From contig CAJUEZ010000012.1 in the NCBI GenBank assembly GCA_910585485.1, forward strand, positions 1-55,421: a stretch of DNA of 55,421 bases. The letters run 5' to 3'. Source of the DNA: an uncultured Clostridia bacterium. GTDB lineage: Bacteria; Bacillota; Clostridia; UBA1381. A program made the position numbers and the translations under genes. Below the pieces are notes generated by a model. It was given only the letters and a program-made list of their open reading frames with translations, was not told the origin of the DNA and searched no databases. This document shows, piece after piece, positions 1 to 6,412 of the stretch (the stretch's first letter is position 1; each line of letters starts with the position of its first letter).

Positions 1-311
1 AAAATTTTCTATACTTTTTTCATTTTAGGTCTTGACTTTTAATAGTTAGTCTCCCTTCTCTTAAACATAGTACTTTCTCGGTTCTGTTACTCTTGCCAAG
101 AGTAACGCAAAAGCACTTTTGACAGGCAAGCCTATCAAAAATGCGACCCGCAAGCGGGTTTTGCGTTCTCCGAAGGGCAAGGCGGCTTTTTGAAAAAAGC
201 CCCCTGCACCCCGAAAAACTTTATCCGTGACGGTGTGTGACGATAGTGACGGTATTTTTGATACCGTACCCACTGCTGAAAATATCGTCACACCGTCACA
301 TATCGTCACGC
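1..311. other. Gene-free, hairpin-rich stretch downstream of the RepA-like gene
   Basis: I see no convincing gene here. It holds a series of short inverted repeats: a perfect 10-bp-arm palindrome at 86-106 (GTTACTCTTG and complement around one base), an imperfect hairpin at 117-140, ACCCGC-AA-GCGGGT at 146-159, GGCTTTTT and complement at 184-201, and ACGGTAT-TTTTG-ATACCGT at 249-267. The last sits inside an array of GTGACG hexamers. An 82-codon leftward reading frame begins with GTG at 309 and is rich in V and T, but it has no ribosome site and is better read as a by-product of the repeats. Roles as terminators, a transfer origin or a replication origin are all possible. Confidence 0.6.
227..309. 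repeat. Six GTGACG hexamers, three in each orientation
   Basis: GTGACG occurs at 227-232, 237-242 and 246-251. Its complement CGTCAC occurs at 286-291, 294-299 and 304-309. Start-to-start distances are 8 to 10 bp, about one helical turn, and the two groups flank a region containing a stem-loop at 249-267. The array begins three bases after the stop of the RepA-like gene. The arrangement resembles iterons or a protein-binding array. A coding explanation (a degenerate V/T-rich protein tail) is also possible. Confidence 0.55.
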
Positions 312-1442
312 CTACGGCAATCTTACAAGTCGTATTGTTCGCTCGCTTCGGCTGCGACTGTTTTCATAACAGATACCGTATTCGTTATACAGCCGCCCAG
401 CATTAACATTCAGCTTTCGTGTAAGAGCATTAGGCTGAATATCAAGCTGAAGAACGGAGCAAAGTTCCGTTGCCGTGCCGTTCCATTCCGTACTGCCCGA
501 AGAAAAGATTTTTGAAATCTTTTCAAGTAGCGGCTCTGGCGGCTCTTTCCAAAGCTCCGTTTCTGTCCGTTCCAGCTCCCACAGCAAAATCTCGGTATTA
601 CGCTTGAGATACAGCTTTTGGTCTTGCTGATCTCTGCCCGATACTTCAAGTGTAGCGGCGTTGCTTGTCCGTTTTTCTTTCTGTAAAAGAAACGCCCCAT
701 CTGCCGCACCGAGCAAACCTGTTGTTCCCGAAATCATATCGAATTTATCGTCAGCCGTTTGCTTTCTCGTGTGATGAACAAGCAACAGACAAACTCCATA
801 ATTATCAGTAAATTTCTTTAAGCTATTGATAATCTCATAATCACCGGCATAGCTATATTTATCACCACCACATTCTCTGACTTTTTGCAGAGTATCAATA
901 ATAATCAGTGCTGTGTCCTTATGCTCGCCTATAAAACCTGTTAATTGCTCATAAAGACCGCTGCCAAGCTGATTGGCTGACACCGATAAATATAAATTCT
1001 CTGTGCGGTTCGTACCGAACATTCTATAAAATCTTTCCTGCAATCTGCGGTAATCATCTTCAAGTGCAAGATATAACACCGCACCTTTTTTTACTTCATA
1101 TCCCCAAAGCTCTGTGCCTGTACTCACATGATACGCAAGCTGCGCCATTAAAAAACTCTTTCCAATCTTAGGCGCGCCTACGAACAAGTAAATTCCGGGA
1201 TAGAGTAAGCCGTCTATTATCGGCGGCTTACTCTGATACACATTGTCATATAATTTGCTCATAGGTACAGTTTTCAGATAGTACGGATTTATGCTATTCA
1301 GCATTTCCTGACGGATATATTCGTCATAACTATTGCTTTCTGTCGAATTATCTGATATAATATCATCAGTGTTAATCACATTCGGCTGTCTTTCATCTGC
1401 GCTAACAGATGTTTCCAAGACAGTCGTATTTTTATTTGTCAT
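312..1442 (-). CDS. RepA-like AAA ATPase / helicase of the mobile element
   Basis: A 376-residue RecA-fold ATPase of the DnaB/RepA type often carried by integrative elements and phages. A Walker A motif G-A-P-K-I-G-K-S lies near residues 88-95 and a Walker B strand T-A-L-I-I-I-D-T near 178. The fold then continues with a VHHTRK segment and a GTTGLLGAADG segment typical of this family. It probably acts in replication or mobilization of the excised element. I start it at the ATG at 1442, which has GGAGTG eight bases upstream. The longer frame to 1508 has no ribosome site and would overlap the previous gene by 77 bases. It overlaps the MobC-like gene by 11 bases, so the two are translationally coupled. 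The family is clear; the exact activity is inferred. Confidence 0.8.
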   Translation of the reverse strand: MTNKNTTVLETSVSADERQPNVINTDDIISDNSTESNSYDEYIRQEMLNSINPYYLKTVPMSKLYDNVYQSKPPIIDGLLYPGIYLFVGAPKIGKSFLMAQLAYHVSTGTELWGYEVKKGAVLYLALEDDYRRLQERFYRMFGTNRTENLYLSVSANQLGSGLYEQLTGFIGEHKDTALIIIDTLQKVRECGGDKYSYAGDYEIINSLKKFTDNYGVCLLLVHHTRKQTADDKFDMISGTTGLLGAADGAFLLQKEKRTSNAATLEVSGRDQQDQKLYLKRNTEILLWELERTETELWKEPPEPLLEKISKIFSSGSTEWNGTATELCSVLQLDIQPNALTRKLNVNAGRLYNEYGICYENSRSRSERTIRLVRLP

Positions 1443-1764
1443 TATTATCACACTCCAATCCATTGTAAGTTCTTGCGACAATTTCAAGTATATCAAGAAA
1501 TTCATCACTGATTTCCGAACATCTTTCTATTCGTCGCAGTTCTGTTAAAATCTCTGTCATTTGATTACGCAAAGCCTTGAATACTCTCGGATTACCCTGA
1601 ACGATAATATCACGTTCCGACAAGCGTTTAATTATATAATCCTGTTTATTAAGCCCTGACAGCTTCACACGTCTGTTTAAGTCCTCGCTTTCTTCCGGCG
1701 ATACTCGGAATGAAACAATTACATTTCTCCATCTGTTCTTTTTATCAAGATTTTTTGCTGACAT
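1432..1764 (-). CDS. MobC-like ribbon-helix-helix mobilization protein
   Basis: A 110-residue basic protein. The N-terminal part around V-I-V-S-F-R-V-S-P-E-E matches the strand of a ribbon-helix-helix fold and is followed by helices (L-N-R-R-V-K-L-S-G-L-N-K-Q-D-Y-I). MobC-type proteins of this shape bind the transfer origin and help the relaxase nick DNA. They commonly sit beside the integrase in mobilizable elements. The start is set at 1764 rather than 1773: AGGAG lies nine bases before the second ATG but directly touches the first, leaving no spacing. Its 5' end lies inside the integrase gene and its 3' end inside the ATPase gene, so the three are one operon. No relaxase is visible, so its partner is presumably outside the window or supplied by a helper element. 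Confidence 0.7.
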   Translation of the reverse strand: MSAKNLDKKNRWRNVIVSFRVSPEESEDLNRRVKLSGLNKQDYIIKRLSERDIIVQGNPRVFKALRNQMTEILTELRRIERCSEISDEFLDILEIVARTYNGLECDNNDK

Positions 1765-2851
1765 TTTCTTCATCTCCTATTCTGATATGATTTAATTTAT
1801 CTGCCATTTCTGTTTGAGTTGTTGGAAACAGGTGAGCGTAACGATATGTAATATCTATACTTTCGTGTCCCACTCGGTCAGCGATTGCAACTGCTGAAAA
1901 TCCCATTTCAATCAAAAGCGATATATGAGAATGACGAAGGTCATGTATTCTGATACGTTTTACTCCCGATGCTTTTGTACCTCGTTTCATCTCATTATAT
2001 AAATAGCTTTTTGTTACTTCAAACAGTCTGTCATTCGGTTCTGCTTCATATAACAGATTTATATATTCCTGTATTTCTTCAATCAGAAAATCAGGCATTT
2101 TTATAATTCTGTTGCTTTTTGGTGTTTTCGGCTCTGTTATAACATCTCTGCCTTTTAATCTTTGGTATGATTTTGAAATTGACAGCGTGCCTTTTTCAAA
2201 ATCAAAGTCTGATGGTGTGAGCGCAAGCAGTTCACCCTCACGAATACCGCACCAATACAGAATTTCAAAAGCATAGTACGACATAGGCTTATCCATCATA
2301 GCTTCTGAAAACTTTTCATATTCTTCCTGCGTCCAAAACTGCATTTCTCTGCTCTTTTCCTTACCCATATTTCCAACCTTTGCGGCAGGATTAGACGATA
2401 AGCCGTAAAACCGTACTGCATGATTGAATACTGCGCTAAGCTGATTATGCAGAGTTTTCAGATATACAGGAGAATACGGCTTTCTGTTATGTTTTGCGTT
2501 CATCATTTCATTTTGCCATGCAATAATATCTTTCGGGCAAATATCACACATCTTTTTATTTTTGAAATAAGGCAATATCTTTGTCCGCATGATATGTTCT
2601 TTTGTATGCCAAGTATTTTCTTTAATACGCATTTTCATATCTTCGGAATAGGTCTGTGCAAAGCTTTCAAATGTCATGTCCAAATCTGATTTTGCTTTAT
2701 TAAGCTGCTCACGCTCCCACGCCTGCGCTTCACGCTTAGTAGCAAAACCCCGTTTCTGCGATTGCTTGCGTTCGCCGTTCCAATCGGTATAACGATATAT
2801 GGCTCGCCATGTATTTGTTTTTAAGTCCTTATAAACGGGCACTTTTATCAC
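1745..2851 (-). CDS. Tyrosine recombinase / integrase, Tn916 type
   Basis: A 368-residue integrase that would insert and excise this element. The N-terminal 60 or so residues look like an arm-type DNA-binding domain (W-R-A-I-Y-R-Y-T-D-W-N-G). A SAM-like core-binding domain follows to about residue 170, then the catalytic domain. The catalytic set is visible: R in C-G-I-R-E-G-E near 200, H-D-L-R-H near 300, and V-G-H followed by the nucleophile tyrosine in T-Y-R-Y-A-H near 335. The length is normal for the family. It overlaps the excisionase-like gene by 23 bases upstream and the MobC-like gene downstream. Expression is probably controlled from the repressor-covered promoter at 3333-3361. Confidence 0.95.
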   Translation of the reverse strand: MIKVPVYKDLKTNTWRAIYRYTDWNGERKQSQKRGFATKREAQAWEREQLNKAKSDLDMTFESFAQTYSEDMKMRIKENTWHTKEHIMRTKILPYFKNKKMCDICPKDIIAWQNEMMNAKHNRKPYSPVYLKTLHNQLSAVFNHAVRFYGLSSNPAAKVGNMGKEKSREMQFWTQEEYEKFSEAMMDKPMSYYAFEILYWCGIREGELLALTPSDFDFEKGTLSISKSYQRLKGRDVITEPKTPKSNRIIKMPDFLIEEIQEYINLLYEAEPNDRLFEVTKSYLYNEMKRGTKASGVKRIRIHDLRHSHISLLIEMGFSAVAIADRVGHESIDITYRYAHLFPTTQTEMADKLNHIRIGDEENVSKKS

Positions 2852-3035
2852 CTCCGTTATCGTCGAAGCACAGCTTTTTCAAAAAATAGTTTCTGTTTAC
2901 CTTTCCGGCAATCGTGAGTTTCCCCATCTTTCTCAATTCAGAATTGAGTTCTCTCATTATTTTGTAAGCGTGGGATTTTGAAATGCCTAATTCTTCAGCA
3001 ACATCATCTGCCGTCATAAATTTGTTATTTACCAT
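2829..3035 (-). CDS. Small helix-turn-helix protein, probable excisionase
   Basis: A 68-residue protein with a helix-turn-helix near its start (T-A-D-D-V-A-E-E-L-G-I-S-K-S-H-A-Y-K-I-M). This matches the MerR-like or excisionase-type DNA-binding fold. The short length, the position directly before an integrase and the 23-base overlap with it are the usual arrangement of Xis or recombination directionality factors. An AGAAGG ribosome site lies six bases before the ATG at 3035. It likely bends the element ends and favours excision; that role is inferred from context. It could also be a small transcription factor. Confidence 0.75.
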   Translation of the reverse strand: MVNNKFMTADDVAEELGISKSHAYKIMRELNSELRKMGKLTIAGKVNRNYFLKKLCFDDNGGDKSARL

Positions 3036-3325
3036 TTTATACCTTCTTTCTATAATAATTTTTATTTTTGCCGTTCTATCCGATACAGTTTCCTGACAGG
3101 CAACCTTGTTTGGCGCTGTGCCGTTTTGTTATATAACAAACGCTCGGTCGTCTCAGGGTATCCCGAAAAGCGACTTGCGCTTTTTGGGAAAGAGGAGAAG
3201 CAGCGCAGTGTTTGAGCTTTCGTATTTATACGGAAGCGATTGCTACGGAGCTTGCTTCGACGACGTCTTGGCGGGATATATCTGCTCGGACGGTCATTCA
3301 CTTTTTAAACTTATTTGTTTAAGTT
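3036..3325 (-). other. GC-rich structured leader upstream of the excision-integration genes
   Basis: No firm gene lies between the leftward promoter and the excisionase-like gene. The stretch from about 3085 to 3295 is clearly richer in GC than the AT-rich DNA on either side. It contains a 16-bp perfect palindrome TTTGTTATATAACAAA at 3125-3140. It also contains an 11-bp stem with one G-T pair at 3162-3188 (CCCGAAAAGCG, loop ACTTG, CGCTTTTTGGG). This suggests a folded 5' leader or a protein-binding region. Confidence 0.45.
3062..3301 (-). CDS. Doubtful basic 79-residue leader ORF
   Basis: An open frame begins about 25 bases after the predicted start of the leftward transcript and ends 26 bases before the excisionase-like gene. 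The product is very basic (P-P-R-R-R-R-S-K-L-R-S-N-R near the start) and has no recognisable domain. No Shine-Dalgarno sequence precedes its ATG. The region is much richer in GC than its flanks and contains hairpins, so a structured leader RNA explains it at least as well. Confidence 0.2.
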   Translation of the reverse strand: MNDRPSRYIPPRRRRSKLRSNRFRINTKAQTLRCFSSFPKSASRFSGYPETTERLLYNKTAQRQTRLPVRKLYRIERQK

Positions 3326-3430
3326 TATTTATATCATACTAAACATTTATGTTTATGTCAAGAGTTTTTATTACAAAAATTAAACTTTTTTGTTTATATT
3401 ATCTTGACAAGCACTAAACATATATGTTAT
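3306..3430. promoter_or_regulatory. Four operator palindromes TAAAC-N6-GTTTA
   Basis: Sites lie at 3306-3321, 3340-3355, 3381-3396 and 3415-3430. The first three have perfect TAAAC/GTTTA arms with an AT-only centre; the fourth ends GTTAT. Start-to-start spacing is 34, 41 and 34 bp. The second site exactly fills the spacer of the leftward promoter and the fourth fills the spacer of the rightward promoter. Site 1 lies just past the leftward -10, near the transcript start, and site 3 just upstream of the rightward -35. The adjacent XRE protein is the obvious ligand, by inference. Confidence 0.85.
3333..3361 (-). promoter_or_regulatory. Leftward promoter of the xis-int operon
   Basis: Read on the minus strand: TTGACA (3361-3356), a 17-bp spacer that is operator site 2, and TATGAT (3338-3333). 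This is a near-consensus sigma-A promoter and would start transcription near 3326. Confidence 0.8.
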
Positions 3431-3433
3431 ACT
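3404..3433 (+). promoter_or_regulatory. Rightward promoter of the XRE repressor gene
   Basis: TTGACA at 3404-3409, an 18-bp spacer holding operator site 4, and TATACT at 3428-3433, 29 bases before the ATG. The overlap with an operator points to autoregulation. Confidence 0.8.
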
Positions 3434-3462
3434 GATTACAATATATAAACAGAGGTGATTTT

Positions 3463-3990
3463 ATGGCTATTGGAGAAAGAATACGGTTTATACGCAATCT
3501 GCGTGGTATGACGCAGAAATGGTTAGGTCTTGCAGTCGGTTTTCCTGAAAGGGCAGCAGATGTCCGTATGGCTCAATATGAGGCAGGGACAAGAAAACCC
3601 AAAGAGAATTTAGTTAATGACCTTGCAAGGGTGTTAGAGGTTTCTCCGTCAGCCTTAGATGTTCCTAATATTGAAAGCTATGTAGGCTTAATGCACACTC
3701 TGTTTGCATTAGAGGATTTATATGGTCTTAATATCGGAAACATAGACGGGGAAGTTTGTTTGCGATTAAGCAAGTCCAATAGTACAACTTTTTCATCTAT
3801 GTTTGAGATGTTCTCCGCATGGGAGAAAGAATCTACAAAGCTCCGAAAGGGTGAAATCACCCAAGAAGAATATGACCAATGGCGATATAATTATCCTAAA
3901 TTTGATACTTCCGGAAAGTGGCACAAAATAATTCCATCACAAGACCTCAGCGATGCATTGGTTAAATCTCTAAAAAAATCTAAAAAATAG
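3463..3990 (+). CDS. XRE-family repressor of the mobile element
   Basis: A 175-residue protein. The N-terminal 65 residues form a Cro/C1-type helix-turn-helix (I-G-E-R-I-R-F-I-R-N-L-R-G-M-T-Q through L-A-R-V-L-E-V-S-P-S-A-L). The C-terminal part is an uncharacterised helical region rich in charged residues, with no peptidase-type catalytic Ser-Lys pair that I can recognise. AGAGGTGATTTT provides the ribosome site. It is divergent from the xis-int operon, and its own promoter and theirs each contain one TAAAC-N6-GTTTA operator. The natural reading is a master repressor that holds the element integrated and limits its own level. The inducing signal is not evident. Confidence 0.85.
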   Translation: MAIGERIRFIRNLRGMTQKWLGLAVGFPERAADVRMAQYEAGTRKPKENLVNDLARVLEVSPSALDVPNIESYVGLMHTLFALEDLYGLNIGNIDGEVCLRLSKSNSTTFSSMFEMFSAWEKESTKLRKGEITQEEYDQWRYNYPKFDTSGKWHKIIPSQDLSDALVKSLKKSKK

Positions 3991-4006
3991 CTTTAGTACA
4001 TTATAA

Positions 4007-4047
4007 AAGAGCTAACCGATTACAAAAATCAGTTAGCTCTTATTTTT
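4007..4047 (+). terminator. Intrinsic terminator after the XRE gene
   Basis: A 10-bp stem AAGAGCTAAC (4007-4016) pairs with GTTAGCTCTT (4032-4041) and is followed by a T-rich run to 4047. It separates the element from convergent guaA transcription. Confidence 0.8.
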
Positions 4048-4061
4048 ATGAATAATTCAAA

Positions 4062-4080
4062 TGTTGCCAAAGTGTTGCCA
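4062..4080. repeat. Tandem TGTTGCCA repeats, candidate integrase arm sites
   Basis: TGTTGCCA occurs at 4062-4069 and again at 4073-4080, an 11-bp period, about 45-60 bp inside the presumed element end. Tyrosine integrases with an N-terminal arm-binding domain use short direct repeats placed like this, so these are candidate arm-type sites. Confidence 0.5.
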
Positions 4081-4123
4081 TTTTCAGTATCACGTTTTCA
4101 AAAACGGCTTACCTATGCGGTTT

Positions 4124-4150
4124 ATAACGCTTCAAGCGTTATTCCCACTC
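4124..4150. other. Candidate attachment site at the guaA 3' end
   Basis: ATAACGCTT and its complement AAGCGTTAT form a perfect 19-bp inverted repeat around one base (4124-4142) that includes the guaA stop codon. A short inverted repeat spanning the end of the target gene is what a tyrosine recombinase core site looks like. The encoded GuaA C-terminus is intact, as expected when the element restores the gene end. The matching direct repeat at the far end is outside the window. Confidence 0.6.
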
Positions 4151-5671
4151 AATTGTAGCAGGGGGTTTACTTGTTATATCGTAGACGAGGCGGTTTACGT
4201 GTTTTACCTCGTTTACAATTCTATTCGACGCTTTTTCGAGGACATCGTAGGGAATTCTTGCCCAATCGGCGGTCATGAAGTCGGTTGTTGTAACGGCGCG
4301 TAGTGCAAGCGTATAATCATACGTCCTGCCGTCGCCCATAACGCCGACGCTTCGCATATCAGTAATAACCGCAAAATACTGATTTATACTTCTGTCAAGA
4401 CCTGCGTTTGCTATTTCCTTGCGGAAAATCGCGTCAGCGTCTCGCAATATTGCCAGCTTATCCTCTGTAATCTCGCCGATTACCCTTACAGCAAGTCCGG
4501 GACCGGGGAAGGGCTGACGCCACACAAATTTTTCGGGAAGTCCCAGCTCAATACCAAGCTGTCTTACCTCATCTTTAAACAAATCCCTTAACGGCTCGAC
4601 AATTTCTTTAAAATCAACATGCTCCGGCAGACCGCCGACATTGTGATGGCTCTTTATAACAGCCGCATCGCCTGCGCCCGACTCAATAACGTCGGGGTAT
4701 ATAGTGCCCTGAACAAGAAAATCAACCTTACCGATTTTTTTCGCTTCCGCTTCAAACACGCGGATAAATTCCTCACCGATAATCTTACGCTTGCGCTCAG
4801 GCTCAGTAATGCCTGCAAGCTTGCCCAAGAACAAATCCTGCGCGTTAGCGCGTATCAAATTAATATCGAATTGATTCCTGAAAAGCGTCTCAACCTCGTC
4901 GCCCTCGTTTTTTCTGAGAAGCCCGTTATCGACAAACACGCATGTAAGCTGTTTTCCGACCGCTTTATGGAGCATTATCGCCGCAACGGAGCTGTCAACG
5001 CCGCCTGAGAGCGCGCAAAGCACCTTGCCGTCACCGATTTTTTCCCGCAAAGCCTCAATAGAACGCTTTGCAAAATCGCTCATTTTCCAATCACCCTTAC
5101 AGCCGCAGACATTGAACAGGAAATTCTTTAACATCTGCTGACCCTGAACTGAATGGTTTACCTCGGGGTGGAACTGCACCGCATAAATTTTCTTCTCTGC
5201 GTTCTCGTACGCCGCGCACGGGCAATCCTTTGAATATGCGGTAATTTTAAAGTTTTCGGGGATTTTGTCTATGTAATCGGTATGGCTCATCCAGACTATT
5301 GTGTTATTGTCAACATCTTTAAACAGCAGGCTGTCAGAGGTTGTTATTTCCGTTTTACCGTATTCGCTCACAGGCGCGGTAGCGACATGACCACCCAAAG
5401 AATATGCGACAAGCTGACTGCCGTAGCAAATACCCAAAATTGGTATGCCAAGCTCAAAAATCGCCTTGTCATAATGCGGCGAATTTTCGTCATATACGCT
5501 GTTCGGTCCGCCTGTGAAAATAATTCCGACAGGATTTTTCGCTTTGATTTTTTCAATGTCATTTTTATATGACATAACCTCGCAGTACACGTTACATTCA
5601 CGCACTCTGCGGGCTATAAGCTGATTATACTGACCTCCGAAGTCAAGCACAATTACCGTTTCATTCTGCAT
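4139..5671 (-). CDS. guaA: GMP synthase (glutamine-hydrolysing)
   Basis: A 510-residue enzyme that converts XMP, ATP and glutamine to GMP in purine synthesis. The class I glutamine amidotransferase domain comes first, with nucleophile Cys in G-I-C-Y-G-S near residue 81 and the His-Glu pair in F-H-P-E-V near 164. The ATP-pyrophosphatase domain follows, with P-loop L-S-G-G-V-D-S-S near 222. Then comes the dimerisation domain, ending in the canonical P-P-A-T-I-E-W-E. The length is normal. The ATG at 5671 is preceded by GGAGGA. It has its own promoter at 5700-5728 and no riboswitch-like leader. Its 3' end serves as the insertion site of the element to its left. Confidence 0.97.
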   Translation of the reverse strand: MQNETVIVLDFGGQYNQLIARRVRECNVYCEVMSYKNDIEKIKAKNPVGIIFTGGPNSVYDENSPHYDKAIFELGIPILGICYGSQLVAYSLGGHVATAPVSEYGKTEITTSDSLLFKDVDNNTIVWMSHTDYIDKIPENFKITAYSKDCPCAAYENAEKKIYAVQFHPEVNHSVQGQQMLKNFLFNVCGCKGDWKMSDFAKRSIEALREKIGDGKVLCALSGGVDSSVAAIMLHKAVGKQLTCVFVDNGLLRKNEGDEVETLFRNQFDINLIRANAQDLFLGKLAGITEPERKRKIIGEEFIRVFEAEAKKIGKVDFLVQGTIYPDVIESGAGDAAVIKSHHNVGGLPEHVDFKEIVEPLRDLFKDEVRQLGIELGLPEKFVWRQPFPGPGLAVRVIGEITEDKLAILRDADAIFRKEIANAGLDRSINQYFAVITDMRSVGVMGDGRTYDYTLALRAVTTTDFMTADWARIPYDVLEKASNRIVNEVKHVNRLVYDITSKPPATIEWE

Positions 5672-5699
5672 AATAGTTCCTCCATAATTGTTTTTATTT

Positions 5700-5728
5700 A
5701 GTATAACATTTTTCTATAAAGTTTTCAA
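5700..5728 (-). promoter_or_regulatory. Promoter of guaA
   Basis: Minus strand TTGAAA (5728-5723), a 17-bp spacer and TATACT (5705-5700). The transcript start would leave a leader of under 30 bases, too short for a purine riboswitch. Confidence 0.65.
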
Positions 5729-5743
5729 TATTAAATATCATTA

Positions 5744-5962
5744 TTACAGCTTATTTCTCAATTCAGTTGCCTGATGAAAAAGCAGTTTCAGATTACCTTC
5801 ATTTACCCACACAGATGTGCGGTAATACCGCTTATTAAACAAGACCCCCGACTTACCGCATTCGCGAAAATCATTATGCAGTATTCTGTCAAGCCATTTT
5901 CTGTCCGATATGTATTTCAGCTTAAAAAAACTGTTTTCTAAATCTAACAATGTCTTATACAT
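5744..5962 (-). CDS. Shortened DUF4440 / SnoaL-like protein
   Basis: A 72-residue product that starts three bases after the dtd stop codon, so it is probably co-transcribed with dtd. The first 45 residues (L-L-D-L-E-N-S-F through D-F-R-E-C-G-K-S-G) resemble the beginning of DUF4440-type proteins. The last 25 (R-T-S-V-W-V-N-E through L-F-H-Q-A-T-E-L) resemble their end. From my knowledge of the family, members are about 120 residues, with a middle strand region that is missing here. It therefore looks like an in-frame internal deletion that left a readable frame. It may be non-functional or a minimal variant; no function is assigned. Confidence 0.5.
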   Translation of the reverse strand: MYKTLLDLENSFFKLKYISDRKWLDRILHNDFRECGKSGVLFNKRYYRTSVWVNEGNLKLLFHQATELRNKL

Positions 5963-5965
5963 TTT

Positions 5966-6412
5966 TCACCTGTTTTTACTTTCCAGCACAATCGTTACAG
6001 GTCCGTCATTTGTAAGCGTGACCTTCATATCCGCGCCGAACTCGCCTGTTTCCGTATGTATTCCCTGTTCCCTTACATACTTCACAAACTCCTCATACAT
6101 TTCATTCGCGCCCACCGGTTCCATTGCGCCGCCGAAATACGGACGTCTGCCGTGCGAGCAGTCGCCGTAGAGCGTAAACTGCGATATGACAAGAATACTT
6201 CCTCCCACATCAGCAAGACTCAAATTCATTTTATCATTTTCATCGCTGAACACACGCAAATTTATGATTTTGTCGGCTATATATTTCATATCTTCTCCGG
6301 TGTCTCCATTTCCCACTCCAAGAAGAACTAAAAATCCGTTGTCAATCTTTCCGCACGTCTTACCGTCTATTTTAACACTGGCAGATGTAACTCGCTGAAT
6401 TACCGCTCTCAT
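5966..6412 (-). CDS. dtd: D-aminoacyl-tRNA deacylase
   Basis: A 148-residue enzyme that removes D-amino acids wrongly attached to tRNA, acting in the cytoplasm as a homodimer. Both family signatures are present: S-Q-F-T-L-Y near residues 77-82, which holds the catalytic-site threonine, and the C-terminal T-N-D-G-P-V-T motif near 137, which carries the cross-subunit Gly. The N-terminus M-R-A-V-I-Q-R-V is typical. Its ATG overlaps the stop of the ABC-F gene by four bases, so the two are translationally coupled. Length matches the family. Confidence 0.95.
   Translation of the reverse strand: MRAVIQRVTSASVKIDGKTCGKIDNGFLVLLGVGNGDTGEDMKYIADKIINLRVFSDENDKMNLSLADVGGSILVISQFTLYGDCSHGRRPYFGGAMEPVGANEMYEEFVKYVREQGIHTETGEFGADMKVTLTNDGPVTIVLESKNR

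Larger units (their letters stand above)
1..4142. mobile_element. One end of an integrative element inserted at guaA
   Basis: A tyrosine integrase, an excisionase-like protein, a MobC-like protein, a RepA-like ATPase and an XRE repressor lie together, directly against the 3' end of guaA. This content is typical of integrative mobilizable or conjugative elements of Firmicutes, and the 3' end of guaA is a known insertion hotspot. The right boundary is placed at the inverted repeat 4124-4142. The left boundary is outside the window: I saw no second copy of the guaA 3' end sequence to the left. No relaxase or conjugation genes are visible in the part shown, so self-transfer cannot be judged. Confidence 0.85.

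Noticed and set aside
61..309. 82-codon V/T-rich leftward frame after the RepA-like gene
   Set aside because: It starts with GTG inside the hexamer array, has no Shine-Dalgarno, and is out of frame with the ATPase. It is kept only as an alternative explanation for the repeats.
4139..4160. guaA disrupted by the inserted element
   Set aside because: The C-terminal residues P-P-A-T-I-E-W-E and the stop are intact, so the gene end is preserved.
5672..5743. Purine riboswitch upstream of guaA
   Set aside because: A good promoter at 5700-5728 leaves a leader of under 30 bases, and no aptamer-like pairing is visible.
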